Source: Streptomyces sp. Root1304 (GTDB taxonomy: Bacteria; Actinomycetota; Actinomycetes; Streptomycetales; Streptomycetaceae). From it: a stretch of DNA of 64,000 nucleotides. The stretch spans positions 437,921-501,920 of the forward strand of contig NZ_LMEP01000012.1 of the NCBI RefSeq assembly GCF_001426405.1, in the 5' to 3' direction. A model generated the notes under the pieces. The model ran no database searches. It was not told the origin of the DNA and saw nothing but the letters and a program-made list of their open reading frames with translations. Shown piece by piece: positions 7,591 through 17,178 of this stretch (positions are counted from its first letter, which is position 1; the number at the start of each line of letters is the position of its first letter). The translations under genes were made by a program, and so were the position numbers.

Positions 7591-9168
7591 TCAGGGCCGG
7601 TGGATGCGGTTCACGCGGTAGTACGTGGCCGTGCACTGCGCCGCCCAGTCCCGCGCGTAGGAGGAGGCGAAGAGCGGTTCGCTGAGGCCGCCGATGAGGA
7701 GCGGCCGGTACGCGACGTCCGGGGCGCCCGCCGCCTCCGCCCTGATCCGGGTGTTCTGCCGGTCCCAGGCCACGCTGCGGACCACCGTGTCCTTCGTCAG
7801 CGTGTACACAGGCTGTACCAGGGCCGCCGCGCTCCCGACCGCGACCGCGCCGGCCGCCACGAGCGTCGCCGCGCGTCCGGCGGGCCGCCCGGCCGCCCGC
7901 AGGCGCCGGCCGAGGACGTGGCCGCCCCAGGCCCCGTACGCGCAGAGCGCGAGCAGCAGCGGCAGGAGGAAGCTCGTCCAGGTGCGGCCGTACGTCCAGC
8001 CGACGTCCCCGTACCCGCTGCGCAGCCCGAGGACGACGGCGAGCGAGGCGAGGGCGATCAGCGGCAGCGGGAGCAGCACCGCCACCAGGAACAGTCGGCG
8101 GGGCGGGAGTCCGGCGGACGCACGGCGGGCGGTGGTGGCCGGCCGGGGTGTTCCGGCGGCCAGCGCCAGGCCGAGGAGCACGCCGACGGCGACCGCCCCC
8201 AGATACGCCCACTGGCTTCCGACCGTCTGCCAGAGGCGCCACCAGTCGTGGAACGTTTCTCCGATCTCCGCTGCCGACATCGGCTCCTGTGGATGCTGGG
8301 CGCGCCGCCACCGGGCGCCGGGGGAGGTGTAGAGCAGGGTCAGGCCGGCGGCGAGGCCGAGGCAGGCCGCCGCGCACCAGGTGCTCACGTACCGGTCCCG
8401 GGCCCAGCCGAGCCGGGGCAGACGGAGCACGCCGACGGTGACCGCGAGCAGCCCGGCCACCAGGGTGAACGGTTCGCTGAGCATGCCGACCGCCGTCCCC
8501 ACCAGGAGCGCCGAGACGACGGCGGCGGTCCTCGCCCACCGCAGGCCGCTGCGCGCGGCGCGGACGGCGCCGAGGACCATCCAGAGGCCGATCACGCTCG
8601 GCAGGGTGTGGGAGATGGTCGCCGGCGCCCAGAGGAGTACCTGATAGGTGCGGGTCCCCGCGAAGAACAGCAGCGCCGAGAGGAGCGCGGCGGCGGCGAC
8701 CAGCGGCACGACGGGCGGGGCGACGGGATCGCCGCCCGGTTCCGCCGCCGGGCGCAGCGCGCGCACCGCCGCCCGGCCGAGGAAGAACAGCCCCGTGCCG
8801 AGCGCGACCACCAGGAAGGCGGGCAGCAGCTTCGGCCCCCGCATGTCGTCGGAGTAGAGCAGGCCGGTCAGGAACGCGTTGGTGACCCGGCCGTTCTGGG
8901 TGCGGTAGAAGTCCCCGGTGATGCCCAGGACGCCCATGTCGCGGACCTTCCAGAGGGCGCACCAGTCGTCCGAGGTGGGGCGTACGTAGAGCCCGAGGAA
9001 GGCGCCGACCGCGAGCAGCGCCCCGGCGCCGGCGGCGACGACGAGCGCCACCGGGGGGAGTGCCCGCCACAGTCCGTCCCCGGAGTCCTCGTCCCGGCCG
9101 CGGTCGTTCCGTCCGTCGTCGTCCGGCATCCGTCCGTCACCACGCTCCGAGAGGGTCGTCCTGCTCAC
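7591..9168 (-). CDS. Polytopic membrane protein, DUF6056-like / GT-C type
   Basis: 525 residues, acidic N-terminus (about 30), then roughly eleven hydrophobic helices. The first periplasmic loop carries YVRPTSDDWC near 62-71, an acidic loop-1 motif like that of polyprenyl-phosphate-sugar dependent GT-C transferases and of the DUF6056 group. It faces a divergent GtrB/GtrA pair. Inference: it transfers the lipid-linked sugar made by GtrB to an exported acceptor. GTG 9168 is preceded by GGAG; an in-frame ATG lies 13 codons downstream. Family assignment rests on resemblance only. Confidence 0.75.
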   Translation of the reverse strand: MSRTTLSERGDGRMPDDDGRNDRGRDEDSGDGLWRALPPVALVVAAGAGALLAVGAFLGLYVRPTSDDWCALWKVRDMGVLGITGDFYRTQNGRVTNAFLTGLLYSDDMRGPKLLPAFLVVALGTGLFFLGRAAVRALRPAAEPGGDPVAPPVVPLVAAAALLSALLFFAGTRTYQVLLWAPATISHTLPSVIGLWMVLGAVRAARSGLRWARTAAVVSALLVGTAVGMLSEPFTLVAGLLAVTVGVLRLPRLGWARDRYVSTWCAAACLGLAAGLTLLYTSPGARWRRAQHPQEPMSAAEIGETFHDWWRLWQTVGSQWAYLGAVAVGVLLGLALAAGTPRPATTARRASAGLPPRRLFLVAVLLPLPLIALASLAVVLGLRSGYGDVGWTYGRTWTSFLLPLLLALCAYGAWGGHVLGRRLRAAGRPAGRAATLVAAGAVAVGSAAALVQPVYTLTKDTVVRSVAWDRQNTRIRAEAAGAPDVAYRPLLIGGLSEPLFASSYARDWAAQCTATYYRVNRIHRP

Positions 9169-9189
9169 CGGTCATCGCTCCACGGGGCT

Positions 9190-9250
9190 CTATGGGTGAC
9201 AAAAGGGTAAAAATGCCACGTATATCAATATCTTCCCTTCATGCTTTGCT
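9190..9250. other. AT-rich patch in a divergent promoter region
   Basis: The 230-bp gap between the divergent genes holds a run of about 60 bp with very low G+C for this genome (for example gtatatcaatatc). It probably holds promoter or regulator sites; I could not identify a clean -35/-10 pair. TACTCT at 9366-9371 is a possible -10 for the GtrB gene. Confidence 0.45.
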
Positions 9251-9398
9251 GCATGGACGACATGCCGACCGGGGTCGGTCACTCGGTCGACGCCGGACGG
9301 TCACCGCCGCTCCGTACCCTGGCCGCGCTGCTCGAAGGAGAGTTCGGTGGCGGTCCCTCAGGACGTACTCTCGCCCATCCCTCTGGAGTGACCGTTCC

Positions 9399-10394
9399 AT
9401 GACCAGGCTTTCCGTCGTCGTCCCCTGCTTCAACGAGGAAGATGTCGTCGAGCGCTTCGACGCGCGCATGCGCCAGGTGCTCGACGCGCTCCCCGTCGGC
9501 TACGAGATCTGTTACGTCGACGACGGCAGCTCCGACGGAACGCTGGCCAAGCTCCGCGGGATCGCCGCCCGGCACCCGCACCGCACCCAGTACGCCTCCT
9601 TCAGCCGCAACTTCGGCAAGGAGGCCGCCATGCTCGCCGGGCTGCGCAAGTCCACCGGCGACGCCGTGGTCATCATGGACGCCGACCTCCAGCATCCGCC
9701 GGAGCTCCTGGCGCGGATGCTCGACCTCCACCACCAGGGCCACGATCAGGTCATAGCGCGGCGCACCCGCGAGGGCGACAAGAAGCTGCGCTCTGCCCTC
9801 AGCCGGATGTACTACCGGGGCGTCAACCGCTGGGTCGACGTGGAACTCACCGACGGCGTCGGGGACTTCCGCCTGCTGTCCCGCCCCGCCGTCGACGCCC
9901 TGCTCTCGCTCCCCGAGTACAACCGCTTCTCCAAGGGCCTGTTCTCCTGGATCGGCTTCGACACCGTCACCTTCGACTACCAGAACGCCGCACGCGAGGG
10001 CGGTGAGACGAAGTGGAAGTTCAGCTCCCTCATCAACTACGGCATGGACGGGCTGATCTCCTTCAACAACCGTCCCCTGCGCATCGCCCTCTGGCTCGGG
10101 ATGATGCTCAGCGGCCTCGCCGCGCTGTACGCCGTCTGGGTGACGGCCGCCGCCGTCACCCAGGGCGTCACCGCCCCCGGTTACGTCACCCTGGTCGCGA
10201 TCATCGTGGGTCTCGGGGGCGTGCAGATGGTGATGCTGGGGCTGATCGGCGAGTACATCGGCCGCATCTACTACGAGACCAAGCGCCGGCCGCACTTCCT
10301 CGTGAGGGAGACCCACCGCTCCTTCGGCCGGGGCGCCGCCGAACGCGCCGCCGCCGAGCGCATCCGCGTCGTGGCCGCCGAGGGGGAGCGCTGA
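9399..10394 (+). CDS. Polyprenyl-phosphate glycosyltransferase, GtrB/DPM1-like GT2
   Basis: 331 residues. The GT2 domain begins at VVVPCFNEED near residue 5, has YVDDGSSDGT near 39 and the DADLQHP motif near 94. Two membrane helices follow at about 230-285. This architecture belongs to enzymes that move a sugar from a nucleotide donor to undecaprenyl (decaprenyl) phosphate on the cytoplasmic side. The next gene, GtrA-like, starts within its stop codon (TGATG). ATG 9399 is chosen over longer frames because the domain starts at once and GGAG lies at 9385-9388. Confidence 0.9.
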   Translation: MTRLSVVVPCFNEEDVVERFDARMRQVLDALPVGYEICYVDDGSSDGTLAKLRGIAARHPHRTQYASFSRNFGKEAAMLAGLRKSTGDAVVIMDADLQHPPELLARMLDLHHQGHDQVIARRTREGDKKLRSALSRMYYRGVNRWVDVELTDGVGDFRLLSRPAVDALLSLPEYNRFSKGLFSWIGFDTVTFDYQNAAREGGETKWKFSSLINYGMDGLISFNNRPLRIALWLGMMLSGLAALYAVWVTAAAVTQGVTAPGYVTLVAIIVGLGGVQMVMLGLIGEYIGRIYYETKRRPHFLVRETHRSFGRGAAERAAAERIRVVAAEGER

Positions 10395-10861
10395 TGGCGG
10401 CCGGCGCCGGCGCGTCCCGGCGCGGCCGGCTCGCCCAGATATTCCGCTTCGCGCTGGTCGGCGGGGTCAACACCGGGACCTTCTTCGGGTGTTACCTGCT
10501 GCTGCACCCCTGGATGCCGTACTTCGCCGCGTACTCCCTCGCCTTCCTCCTCAGCATGGTCGGCTCCTTCTTCCTCAACACGTACTTCACCTACCGCACC
10601 CGGCCGACCTGGAAGAAGTTCGCCCTCTTCCCGCTCACCAACGTCACCAACTACCTGGTGCAGAGCGTCGGTCTGTACGCGCTCGTCACCTGGGCCGGAA
10701 TGGACGACCGGATCGCGCCACTCGTCGCCGCCGTCGTCGCCATCCCCTTCACGTACCTGATCTCCCAGCGGATCCTGGTGCCGCGCGGCGCCGGAGCGGA
10801 CGCCGAGGACTCCGGTCCAGGGAGCGAAACGGACGAGCGGCAGCCCTCCCGCCTCGCGTAG
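10394..10861 (+). CDS. GtrA family small membrane protein (putative lipid-linked sugar flippase)
   Basis: 155 residues with four predicted membrane helices and the family start signature FRFALVGGVNT near 18-28. TYFTYR and LVQSVGLYALV are typical of GtrA. GtrA proteins are thought to flip the polyprenyl-phosphate sugar made by GtrB. The start overlaps the GtrB stop by one base, so the two are coupled. The tail after residue 135 is charged and disordered. Confidence 0.88.
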   Translation: MAAGAGASRRGRLAQIFRFALVGGVNTGTFFGCYLLLHPWMPYFAAYSLAFLLSMVGSFFLNTYFTYRTRPTWKKFALFPLTNVTNYLVQSVGLYALVTWAGMDDRIAPLVAAVVAIPFTYLISQRILVPRGAGADAEDSGPGSETDERQPSRLA

Positions 10862-10925
10862 ATTGCCTGGCAGCCGCGGCCCGGGAGCGCGCGGCACGCA
10901 GGACAGCCGAGTGAGGACGACGCAG

Positions 10926-12098
10926 GTGGCGACGCACGTGACGACGGAGATGACGACCCAGGTGGCGGCAGGCGCGGACGTGGCGCGACCGTATGTGACG
11001 GAGGCCCGCAGGATCGTCGTCAAGGTCGGCTCCTCCTCGCTCACCACCGCCTCCGGAGGCCTCGACGCCGACCGCGTCGACGCCCTCGTCGACGTCCTCG
11101 CCAAGGTCCGCAGCGGCGGCGAGAAGGAGATCGTCCTCGTCTCCTCCGGCGCCATCGCCGCCGGGCTCGCACCCCTCGGCCTCACCCGCCGCCCCAAGGA
11201 CCTGGCCCGCCAGCAGGCCGCCGCGAGCGTCGGCCAGGGCCTCCTCGTCGCCCGCTACACCGCCTCCTTCGCCCGCTACGGCGTTCGCGTCGGACAGGTC
11301 CTCCTCACCACCGACGACACCAGCAGGCGCGCCCACTACCGCAACGCCTACCGGACCCTCGACCAGCTCCTCGCGATGGGCGCCCTGCCCGTCGTCAACG
11401 AGAACGACACCGTCGCCACCGACGAGATCCGCTTCGGCGACAACGACCGGCTCGCCGCCCTCGTCGCCCACCTGGTCCGCGCCGACCTGCTCGTCCTGCT
11501 CTCCGACGTCGACGGCCTCTACGACGGCGACCCCGCCAAGCCCGGCACGTCGAGGATCGCGGAGGTCGCCGGCGCCGCGGACATCGCCCACGTCGAGATC
11601 GGCTCGGCCGGCAAGGCCGGGGTCGGCACCGGCGGCATGGTCACCAAGGTCGAGGCCGCCCGCATCGCCGCCGCCGCCGGCATCCCCGTCGTCCTCACCT
11701 CCGCCAGCCGCGCCGCCGACGCCCTCACCGGCCGCGACACCGGTACGTACTTCCACCGCACCGGCCGCCGCTCCGCCGACCGGCTCCTCTGGCTCGCCCA
11801 CGCCTCCACCCCGCAGGGCTCCCTCACCCTCGACGACGGAGCCGTACGCGCCGTCGTCGAGGGCAAGAAGTCCCTGCTCGCCGCCGGTGTCGCGACGGTC
11901 GAGGGCGACTTCGTGGCCGGTGACCCCGTCGAGCTGCGCGACACCACCGGCCGGGCCGTCGCCCGCGGCCTCGTCAACTTCGACGCCAAGGAACTACCCC
12001 GGATGCTCGGGCGCTCCACCCACGCCCTCGCGAAGGAACTCGGGCCCGAATACGAGCGCGAGGTCGTCCACCGCGACGACCTGGTCGTCATCGGCTGA
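10926..12098 (+). CDS. proB: Glutamate 5-kinase (proline biosynthesis)
   Basis: 390 residues. It phosphorylates glutamate at the gamma carboxyl, the first step to proline. The amino-acid kinase domain spans about 22-280 (RRIVVKVGSSSLT, VLVSSGAIAAG, NENDTVATDEIRFGDND). A C-terminal PUA domain (about 300-385) ends in YEREVVHRDDLVV. The start is uncertain: the frame is open further upstream, but GTG 10926 has GAGGA 8 nt before it. The first 20 residues are Thr/Val/Ala rich and poorly conserved. proA lies two genes downstream. Confidence 0.93.
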   Translation: MATHVTTEMTTQVAAGADVARPYVTEARRIVVKVGSSSLTTASGGLDADRVDALVDVLAKVRSGGEKEIVLVSSGAIAAGLAPLGLTRRPKDLARQQAAASVGQGLLVARYTASFARYGVRVGQVLLTTDDTSRRAHYRNAYRTLDQLLAMGALPVVNENDTVATDEIRFGDNDRLAALVAHLVRADLLVLLSDVDGLYDGDPAKPGTSRIAEVAGAADIAHVEIGSAGKAGVGTGGMVTKVEAARIAAAAGIPVVLTSASRAADALTGRDTGTYFHRTGRRSADRLLWLAHASTPQGSLTLDDGAVRAVVEGKKSLLAAGVATVEGDFVAGDPVELRDTTGRAVARGLVNFDAKELPRMLGRSTHALAKELGPEYEREVVHRDDLVVIG

Positions 12099-12253
12099 CC
12101 CCCGCGCCCCACCCGAAACGGCTGAAAGTGCGGCCATCCGGAAGGGACGTTTACCAAAACCGCCCCAAGTGCCGCCTCGGACTGGTCAACTTTGTCTCGG
12201 GGGTAAGAGCAAGGCGGGGTACAGCACCACACGCATCACACAGGAGGCCGCCG

Positions 12254-12775
12254 GTGAGACGAGCGCGCCCTGGGGCACCGCCCCGCGGGACTGCCGAACG
12301 CGCCCTGACCAGTGTCGAGGCCGGAGCCGACTTCGACGAGGCACGGGACGGGTCCGAGAACAGGAAGACCGAACCCAGCACGGAGACACGCGAGGTGCGG
12401 GAGGCACGCGAGGCACGGGCCAAGGAACAGCCCGAGTCCAAGCTGTGGCACATCACCCTCAGTGTGTCGGGAATGGAGTCACCGCTGAAGGAGGTACGAC
12501 GCGGGCTGGAACAACTGGCCCATGACCACCCCTTCCTGCTGACCAGCCGCTATGCCAACGACCACGCCGAGATCCGGTACTGGGAGGAGGCCCGCGACCT
12601 GCACGACGCGGCGGCCGTCGCCCTGCGCCTGTGGGGCGAGCACCGGCAGACCTCGAAGCTGCCGCCGTGGGAGATCGTCGGCCTGGAGGTCATCGACCGC
12701 GAGACCTACCACCAGCGCATCGCGGAGGGCTACGGCCCACCGCCGGCGGCGCCGGTCGGCGTCCACCCGTACTGA
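12254..12775 (+). CDS. Conserved actinobacterial protein of unknown function between proB and proA
   Basis: 173 residues. The first 75 are low-complexity and charged (Arg then Glu/Ala rich). The conserved part begins at [11 protein letters not shown] near 77 and runs through [13 protein letters not shown] and [19 protein letters not shown] to the end. There are no membrane segments or cysteines. GTG 12254 is chosen because AGGAGG lies at 12242-12247. The spacer after proB is 155 bp and holds no terminator I can see. It may be a small regulatory or binding domain; I do not know its function. Confidence 0.75.
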   Translation: MRRARPGAPPRGTAERALTSVEAGADFDEARDGSENRKTEPSTETREVREAREARAKEQPESKLWHITLSVSGMESPLKEVRRGLEQLAHDHPFLLTSRYANDHAEIRYWEEARDLHDAAAVALRLWGEHRQTSKLPPWEIVGLEVIDRETYHQRIAEGYGPPPAAPVGVHPY

Positions 12776-12827
12776 GCGGCACGTCTCGGAGTGCGGGATA
12801 CGTGAGGGATGTCCGCAGGGGTGCCAG

Positions 12828-12833
12828 TACCCT
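12828..12833 (+). promoter_or_regulatory. -10 box TACCCT, leaderless proA
   Basis: TACCCT, 6 nt, then ATG 12840. Confidence 0.55.
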
Positions 12834-12839
12834 GCGGGC

Positions 12840-14123
12840 ATGACCTCGCTCACGCCCCTCGACAACCTGTCCCCGGTCACCCGGGCCGCCTACCGGGCCC
12901 GTGGCGCCGCCGCCGAAATCGCGCCACTCCCGCGCGCGGCGAAGGACGACGCCCTGCTGGCCGTCGCGGACGCCCTGGAAGTCCGTACCGCCGAGATCGT
13001 CGAGGCCAACGCCGAGGACATCGCCAAGGCCCGCGAGGCAGGCACCAGCGAGTCCGTCATCGACCGGCTCACCCTCACCCCCGAGCGCGTCCGGGCCATC
13101 GCCGCCGACGTCCGTCACGTGGCCGCCCTGCCCGACCCCGTCGGCGAGGTCGTCCGGGGCTCCACCCTCCCCAACGGCATCGACCTGCGCCAGGTCCGCG
13201 TCCCGCTCGGCGTCGTCGGCATCATCTACGAGGCCCGCCCCAACGTCACCGTCGACGCCGCCGCCCTCTGCCTCAAGTCCGGCAACGCCGTCCTGCTCCG
13301 CGGTTCGTCCTCCGCGTACGCCTCCAACACCGCCCTGGTGAAGGTGCTGCGCGACGCCGTCGGCGGCGCCGGCCTCCCCGCCGACGCCATCCAGCTGGTC
13401 CCCGGCGAGTCCCGGGAATCGGTCCGCGAGCTGATGCGCGCCCGCGGCCTCGTCGACGTCCTCATCCCGCGCGGCGGCGCCTCCCTGATCCGGACGGTGG
13501 TCGAGGAGTCCACCGTCCCCGTCATCGAGACCGGCACCGGCAACTGCCACGTCTACGTCGACGCGGAGACCGACCTCGACATGGCCGTCGACATCCTCAT
13601 CAACTCCAAGGCCCACCGGGTCAGCGTCTGCAACGCCGCCGAGACCCTCCTCGTCCACCGGGACGTCGCCGAGGCCTTCCTGCCCAGGGCCCTCGAAGCC
13701 CTCGCGGAGGCCGGCGTCACCGTCCACGGCGACGAGCGGGTTCTCGCCCTCGCCGAGGGATCCAAGGCCACCGTCGTCCCGGCCACCGCCGAGGACTGGG
13801 AGACCGAGTACCTCTCGTACGACATCGCCGCCGCCGTCGTCGAATCCCTCGACAAGGCCGTCGAGCACATCCGGATGTGGTCCTCCGGCCACACCGAGGC
13901 GATCGTCACCACCTCGCAGGCCGCGGCCCGCCGTTTCACCCAGCTGGTCGACTCGACCACGGTCGCCGTGAACGCCTCCACCCGCTTCACGGACGGCGGA
14001 CAGTTCGGCTTCGGCGCGGAGATCGGCATCTCCACCCAGAAGCTGCACGCCCGGGGCCCCATGGGCCTTCCGGAGCTCACCTCGACCAAGTACATCGTCA
14101 CCGGTGACGGTCACGTGCGGTAA
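12840..14123 (+). CDS. proA: Gamma-glutamyl phosphate reductase
   Basis: 427 residues of the aldehyde dehydrogenase superfamily. It reduces gamma-glutamyl phosphate with NADPH in the second step of proline synthesis. Diagnostic segments are [17 protein letters not shown] near 121, IPRGGASLI near 214 and the catalytic Cys in [11 protein letters not shown] near 264. The C-terminus [20 protein letters not shown] is conserved. Start fixed by the leaderless promoter geometry; no Shine-Dalgarno sequence precedes it. A terminator follows at 14141. Confidence 0.95.
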   Translation: MTSLTPLDNLSPVTRAAYRARGAAAEIAPLPRAAKDDALLAVADALEVRTAEIVEANAEDIAKAREAGTSESVIDRLTLTPERVRAIAADVRHVAALPDPVGEVVRGSTLPNGIDLRQVRVPLGVVGIIYEARPNVTVDAAALCLKSGNAVLLRGSSSAYASNTALVKVLRDAVGGAGLPADAIQLVPGESRESVRELMRARGLVDVLIPRGGASLIRTVVEESTVPVIETGTGNCHVYVDAETDLDMAVDILINSKAHRVSVCNAAETLLVHRDVAEAFLPRALEALAEAGVTVHGDERVLALAEGSKATVVPATAEDWETEYLSYDIAAAVVESLDKAVEHIRMWSSGHTEAIVTTSQAAARRFTQLVDSTTVAVNASTRFTDGGQFGFGAEIGISTQKLHARGPMGLPELTSTKYIVTGDGHVR

Positions 14124-14140
14124 TCACCTCCTTTCGGTAC

Positions 14141-14170
14141 GGGCGGGGAGGCTTCGCACTCTCCCTGCCC
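14141..14170 (+). terminator. Terminator after proA
   Basis: Arms 14141-14150 and 14161-14170 pair over 10 bp (one G-U), followed by caaaac. Confidence 0.75.
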
Positions 14171-14188
14171 AAAACCACCTCGCGGGTC

Positions 14189-14194
14189 TACTCT
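14189..14194 (+). promoter_or_regulatory. -10 box TACTCT, leaderless gene 14201
   Basis: TACTCT, 6 nt, then GTG 14201. Confidence 0.55.
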
Positions 14195-14200
14195 GAATCC

Positions 14201-14761
14201 GTGCCGGACGACGTGGGGGGCACGCCGTTCCAGAACGGCGGGGACCCTGAGGACTCTGTCGACCGCGGAGGCGCCGACGAGGTCTACGCCGACGTGGTGT
14301 TCGACGAGGAATTCGTACGGGCCGCGACGGTGCACGAGCCGACCGCGGTCGAGCGGCTGCTCGCCGCCGCCCAGGCCCGTGCCGAGGCCGAGGCGGCCCG
14401 CGCCCGCGCCGGTGCCGGCCCCGTCGACGACGACCCCTACGGGGACTTCCACGACACCTCCGACCTCACCTACGAGCCCGACGACGTGGGCGACGACGCC
14501 AGCCCCTACGGCCGCCACGGAGGCGCCCTGCGCCCCTACCGGGGCAGCGCTCGCTGGCACCGGCCCGTCGCCTGGCTGCTCGCCCTCGTCATGGGCGTCG
14601 GCATGGTCGCCCTCGCCTTCAGCGCCGTCTACCGGGGCGCGGCCGCCAACCGGCAGGACCAGGTCCCGCCGCCGGCCACCACAGGCGTCGACACGCCCCA
14701 GCCCCATCCGGCGGCGCCCGCCGCCCAGGCTCCCGCGCTGCGGTCCGCGTCCCCCGGGTAG
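14201..14761 (+). CDS. Single-pass membrane protein with VVFDExFVRAA motif (paralogue of next gene)
   Basis: 186 residues. A cytoplasmic acidic N-terminal region contains ADVVFDEEFVRAA near 29-41 and an Ala/Glu/Arg helix (48-70). One membrane helix lies near 126-146 (WLLALVMGVGMVALAFSAVY). A short Pro/Ala-rich tail follows outside. The motif recurs as SVVFDEAFVRAA in the next protein, so the two are paralogues or share a partner-binding element. Function unknown. GTG start set by the TACTCT box. Confidence 0.75.
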   Translation: MPDDVGGTPFQNGGDPEDSVDRGGADEVYADVVFDEEFVRAATVHEPTAVERLLAAAQARAEAEAARARAGAGPVDDDPYGDFHDTSDLTYEPDDVGDDASPYGRHGGALRPYRGSARWHRPVAWLLALVMGVGMVALAFSAVYRGAAANRQDQVPPPATTGVDTPQPHPAAPAAQAPALRSASPG

Positions 14762-14846
14762 CGGTCCGTCACCCCCACGCACCCTGACGGGGGAATTCTT
14801 CCGAACTTGTCGCGAAGCCGGGCGTTTACGGAAGCCCCCGCGGACC

Positions 14847-14852
14847 TACCCT
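14847..14852 (+). promoter_or_regulatory. -10 box TACCCT, leaderless gene 14859
   Basis: TACCCT, 6 nt, then ATG 14859. Confidence 0.55.
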
Positions 14853-14858
14853 GAAGGT

Positions 14859-15947
14859 ATGGCAGGCCGTGGCGACCCGCCTGAGGGGACGCCCGAGGGG
14901 TTCCCCGGCGGTGGTGAGGACGAGTACCGATCCGTCGTCTTCGACGAGGCGTTCGTCCGCGCTGCCCGCCTCCAGGAGTTCTCCGCCAGCGAGCGGATGG
15001 GCGAGCACGCACAGGCCGTCCGCAGCCGGGCCTCCGCCTGGGAGCGCAGAAGCGGCTCCCGCCAGGCCCTCATGCTGGTCCTGCTGATCCTCCTCGCCTT
15101 CGGAACCGCCATCTACCTGGGCGTCCGCAACCCGTACCAGCCTCCCGTCGACCAGCGGGCCGAGCCGCTGCGGACCACCGTGGTGCCGCTCGCCCCCCGG
15201 GGCCCGGTCCCGGGCGGTGTGCCCGAGCGGCTCTTCGACCACAGCCCCGCCGCCGCGTACCGCACGGGCGCCGCCGGCATCGGCCTGCCCGTCCCCGGCA
15301 GCACCACCCACTTCGCCGAGAGCCAGGTCGGCGCGGCCCTCGGCATCGCCAAGGACTACCTCGTGGCCTCCGCGCTGGACCCCGACGTCCTGTCCGGGAC
15401 GACCGTGCGGCCCCCGCGCCTGCTGCTCGACCCGGACCAGCTGGACCAGTTCGACCGGAGCGTCCAGGCACCGGCGGACGACGGCCGGCACGCCCTCGCC
15501 GCCTGGCTGATCCGCTTCGACCCGCGGCAGGTCGTCCTCGCGGATCCCGCCGCACGCGTCCAGGGCACCCTCCGCTTCGAGGAGACCGGCCCCGACACCC
15601 TGGACGTCACCGCGGACCACACGTACACCTACGCCCTGCGCCCGGCCGCCCACGGCCCGGGGCCGGTCGCGGCGGCGTCCCTCTTCACCGTCCATCGCGT
15701 GGTGCACTTCCGCTTCGACCGCGAGGACCTGCGCATGCACCGGGCCGAGCTGCTGACCAGCACCGTCGAGGCGGGACCCCAGGCGTGCGGCGCGGACACC
15801 ACCGGCGCCCTGAAGCCGCTCCTGGCGGGCGCGCGGGCCCCCGGGCCGGGCGACGGACCGGCGCTCACCGACCCGTACGCCACGGCCCGCCCCGCCGCCC
15901 CGTCCCTCTGCGGAGCCCTGGCCCCGAGCGCCCAGCCCTCGCCCTAG
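14859..15947 (+). CDS. Membrane-anchored protein with large extracytoplasmic domain and VVFDEAFVRAA motif
   Basis: 362 residues. The short cytoplasmic N-terminus carries YRSVVFDEAFVRAARL near 25-41. One membrane helix follows (QALMLVLLILLAFGTAIYLG, about 68-87). About 270 extracytoplasmic residues remain, with alternating hydrophobic stretches and one pair of Cys near 309 and 350. A longer open frame begins at 14379, but the Met at 14859 with its -10 box is better supported. It likely works with the previous protein at the membrane. No known family is recognised. Confidence 0.78.
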   Translation: MAGRGDPPEGTPEGFPGGGEDEYRSVVFDEAFVRAARLQEFSASERMGEHAQAVRSRASAWERRSGSRQALMLVLLILLAFGTAIYLGVRNPYQPPVDQRAEPLRTTVVPLAPRGPVPGGVPERLFDHSPAAAYRTGAAGIGLPVPGSTTHFAESQVGAALGIAKDYLVASALDPDVLSGTTVRPPRLLLDPDQLDQFDRSVQAPADDGRHALAAWLIRFDPRQVVLADPAARVQGTLRFEETGPDTLDVTADHTYTYALRPAAHGPGPVAAASLFTVHRVVHFRFDREDLRMHRAELLTSTVEAGPQACGADTTGALKPLLAGARAPGPGDGPALTDPYATARPAAPSLCGALAPSAQPSP

Positions 15948-15970
15948 CCCGGGCCGGCGCCGCGCGGGTG

Positions 15971-17095
15971 CTACTTCTTGGCGTCCCCGTCGCCCCGGCT
16001 GCCGTCGTCCTCGGTGCCGTCGGTCGGTCCGCCGTCGGGCGCCTGCTTGGGGCCGCCCTGACCGCTGCCGCCGAAGCGGTTGCGCAGTCGCCCGCCGAGG
16101 TCACCCGCGAGGTCACCGGCGCCGCCGGCTATGTCCCCGACCAGCTTCATCAGCGGATCCTTGCTGGTCCTCACCGTGTCGGCGTAGTGCCCGGCCGACT
16201 CGCGGAAGGAGTCCGTGACGGAGGTGTCCTTGTCCTCCGAGCGCTTCGGGTAGTGACCGTCCATGATCCGCTGGAAGTCGCGGCTCTCCGACCACTTCTT
16301 CAGCTCCGCCGCCCGGACGGTGGCGAAGGGGTGCGTGCGCGGCAGCACGTTGAGGATCTTCAGGACCGAGTCCCGCAGGTCCCCGGCCTTCTCGTACTCG
16401 TCGGCCTGGGCGAGGAACGCGTCCACGTTCATCTCGTGGAGGTGGTTGCCTCCGGCGAGCTTCATCAGGCCGCGCATCGAGGCCTGCACGTCCTGCCCGA
16501 CGAGGAGGCCCGCCCGGTCGGCGGACAGCTCGGACTTGCGGAACCACTCGCGCAGCGCCGTCACGATGGCCGTGATCGCGACGTTCCCCAGCGGGATCCA
16601 GGCGATCTTGAGTGCCAGGCCGGTGAGGAAGAGCAGCACCGTGCGGTAGACGGAGTGCCCCGAAAGGGCGTGTCCGACCTCGTGGCCGACGACCGCCCGC
16701 ATCTCCTCCTCGTCGAGGAGCTCCACCAGACCGGTCGTGACGACGATGATCGGCTCGTCGAGGCCGATACACATCGCGTTGGGCTTCGGGTCCTGGGTCA
16801 CGTACATCGGCGGGACCTTCTCCAGGTCCAGGATGTAACAGGCGTCCCTCAGCATGTCGTTGAGATGGCTGAACTGCGCGTCGCTCACCCGGACGGAGTC
16901 CGAGAGGAAGAGGAGTCGCAGGCTGCGCTCGGGCAGCAGCCCGCTGAGCGCCTTGAAGACCGTGTCGAAGCCGCTGAGCTTGCGCAGCGCCACCAGCGCC
17001 GAGCGGTCGGCCGGATGCTCGTAGGCCCGCGAGGAGATGCCGGGGAACCGCTTCCGCTGCCTGCTCGGCACGTTCCCCTGGTCGTTCTCGGTCAT
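15971..17095 (-). CDS. M48-family zinc metallopeptidase
   Basis: 374 residues. The catalytic zinc motif HEVGHALSGH lies near residue 138 and the third ligand in ELSADRAG about 55 residues later, as in the Ste24/HtpX-type M48 group. A hydrophobic stretch between them (VLLFLTGLALKIAWIPLG) suggests membrane association. The C-terminus is a Gly/Asp-rich disordered tail. ATG 17095 is chosen because AGGGGG lies 5 nt upstream; the frame is open much further but is non-conserved. It converges on the previous gene with a 23-bp gap. Likely membrane-protein quality control. Confidence 0.88.
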   Translation of the reverse strand: MTENDQGNVPSRQRKRFPGISSRAYEHPADRSALVALRKLSGFDTVFKALSGLLPERSLRLLFLSDSVRVSDAQFSHLNDMLRDACYILDLEKVPPMYVTQDPKPNAMCIGLDEPIIVVTTGLVELLDEEEMRAVVGHEVGHALSGHSVYRTVLLFLTGLALKIAWIPLGNVAITAIVTALREWFRKSELSADRAGLLVGQDVQASMRGLMKLAGGNHLHEMNVDAFLAQADEYEKAGDLRDSVLKILNVLPRTHPFATVRAAELKKWSESRDFQRIMDGHYPKRSEDKDTSVTDSFRESAGHYADTVRTSKDPLMKLVGDIAGGAGDLAGDLGGRLRNRFGGSGQGGPKQAPDGGPTDGTEDDGSRGDGDAKK

Positions 17096-17178
17096 GGATG
17101 CCCCCTGTTCGTACGAGTCGGTGCTCGTCCCCCTGACTGAACCCACCCTAGGCGCTGGCGCTACCGTGTGCCGGGGCC

